Part shown: one piece after another, positions 5,972 to 6,765 of the stretch
How positions within the stretch are numbered: the first letter of the stretch is position 1
Layout: the number at the start of each line of letters is the position of its first letter
Assembly: GCA_041685075.1 (NCBI GenBank)
Contig: JAWLGN010000300.1
Coordinates: forward strand, 1-6,765
Direction of reading: 5' to 3'
DNA from: JAMCRM01 sp041685075
Lineage (GTDB): Bacteria; Acidobacteriota; Terriglobia; Bryobacterales; Bryobacteraceae
Length of the DNA stretch: 6,765 bases
Notes under the pieces: generated by a model
The model's database searches: none
The model's input: only the letters and a program-made list of their open reading frames with translations
Told to the model about the DNA's origin: nothing
Position numbers and translations under genes: made by a program

Positions 5972-6765
5972 TCAGTCGAACACGGGCCGGGAGCCGTCAA
6001 GCATCCGTACTTTATTGTGCCGGAAGTATTCCTTCGCCAGCGCCTTCATCAGGGCGGGGCGCTGGTCGTAGAGCCGGCGCAGTTTGCGGCGCTTGTGCGT
6101 GGCCAGGGCGTAGTGCGTGAACAGCGGCATGGCGATGGTGGTGTCGGTGTAGCAGACCACGGCGTCGGGCAGGCTGGCGGGGTCCACCTTGCCCCAGCTT
6201 ACGGCCTCGCTCGGCGTGGCGCCGCTGAGTCCGCCGGTATCCGGGCGCGCATCGGTCACCTGAAGGAAGTAGTCCTGCCCGTACTCCTTGATGCGCAGCA
6301 CTTCCTGGATCTGCGGCTCGGTCTGCAGCATGAAGTTCTTGGGGCTGCCGCCGCCCCAGAGCACTACGGCGCTCTTGCCGCCGGAGCGCTTGGCCGCCAG
6401 CACGATGGCGGTGGTTTCGTTGACGTCGATCGAAGGGTTGATCCGCAGCTTGCTGCCGCGCAGCTCGACGCCCGCGACGTTCATCCCGATGGTGGAGTCG
6501 CCGGGCGAGGAGGTGTAGCAGGGGACGCCCGCGCGGTAGGCCGCGGCCAGCACCGAGACGTCCTTCAAACCCGCCTTGCGTTCCCACTCGGCGGCGTAGC
6601 GCCCGATGAGGTGGTGCAGCTCGGCGGTGCCCATCTCCTTCTGAAACTCCGGCTGGACGAGGATGTTGCGCAGGATTTCGTCGGTGGCCATCAGGCAGTC
6701 GCTGTAGCCCACCAGGACGTCGTAGATGCGCACGATATCGTTCTTGCGCAACTCGGCGTCGTCGA
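5972..6765 (-). CDS. Deoxyhypusine synthase family protein (N-terminus outside window)
   Basis: The frame enters from the right edge (first full codon at 6763) and stops at TGA 5974-5972, showing 263 C-terminal residues. A TTG at 6751 is in frame, but the preceding codons (DDAE) continue the protein and the family is normally longer, so the true start lies beyond the window. Seen: the NAD-binding SSPGDSTIGMN, SIDVNETTAIV, a GGGSPKNF segment matching the eukaryotic GGGVVKHH region, and ARPDTGGLSGATPSEAVSWGKV. The last carries the lysine (codon 6190-6188) that forms the enzyme-imine intermediate in eukaryotic deoxyhypusine synthase. The family moves an aminobutyl group from spermidine using NAD. 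Bacteria lack eIF5A, so bacterial homologs are thought to act on small amines, as in homospermidine-type synthesis; the exact product here cannot be read from sequence. The next gene downstream on this strand is the APH-fold kinase, 178 bp away with a possible hairpin between. Confidence 0.9.
   Translation of the reverse strand, partial: DDAELRKNDIVRIYDVLVGYSDCLMATDEILRNILVQPEFQKEMGTAELHHLIGRYAAEWERKAGLKDVSVLAAAYRAGVPCYTSSPGDSTIGMNVAGVELRGSKLRINPSIDVNETTAIVLAAKRSGGKSAVVLWGGGSPKNFMLQTEPQIQEVLRIKEYGQDYFLQVTDARPDTGGLSGATPSEAVSWGKVDPASLPDAVVCYTDTTIAMPLFTHYALATHKRRKLRRLYDQRPALMKALAKEYFRHNKVRMLDGSRPVFD

Noticed and set aside
5266..6120. A 284-codon + strand frame spanning the intergenic region and parts of both minus-strand genes
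   Set aside because: It overlaps the coding sequence of two well-supported genes on the other strand, has no ribosome-binding site I can see and no recognisable protein family. It was considered because it crosses the non-coding gap.

Overview
The window is GC-rich, densely coded bacterial chromosome. Its reading frames show the strong GC-ending codon bias of a high-GC genome, and the antisense frames are open over long stretches as a result. Gene content (a DUF2760 / Hsp70 / Hsp70-DUF3731 cluster and a bacterial deoxyhypusine-synthase-like gene) fits Acidobacteriota or a deltaproteobacterial-type lineage (Myxococcota/Desulfobacterota). This assignment is inference from gene content only; no rRNA or other marker is present.

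Layout. (1) Positions 3-239, + strand: the 3' end of a gene whose product resembles the C-terminus of DUF2760 proteins. (2) Positions 272-2101, +: a 609-residue divergent Hsp70 with a TTG start. (3) Positions 2098-4749, +: a second, paralogous Hsp70 of 883 residues. It overlaps gene 2 by the ATGA tetranucleotide and carries an extra helical C-terminal domain resembling DUF3731. These three genes look like one operon. (4) Positions 4753-5793, -: an aminoglycoside-phosphotransferase-fold (APH/choline kinase-like) enzyme, convergent with the Hsp70 operon and only 3 nt from it. (5) Positions 5794-5971: a relatively AT-richer intergenic stretch holding a tandem imperfect repeat with four copies of a CATCSGTT-like octamer, plus dyads, just upstream of the APH-fold gene. 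(6) Positions 5972 to the right edge, -: a deoxyhypusine-synthase-family enzyme lacking its N-terminus.

How they may work together. The three + strand genes probably form a specialised chaperone module. Both Hsp70s keep the complete ATPase signature (phosphate loops, catalytic lysine, adenosine motif). Both lack the canonical hydrophobic DnaK interdomain linker, and the first lacks any lid domain. The second has the DUF3731-type domain where a DnaK lid would be. The client and role are unknown. The two - strand genes are same-strand neighbours of unknown substrate; the deoxyhypusine-synthase-like enzyme is more likely a polyamine enzyme than a protein-modifying one, because bacteria lack eIF5A.

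I see no mobile element, CRISPR array, tRNA or rRNA here. The least explained piece of DNA is the repeat array at 5836-5912.
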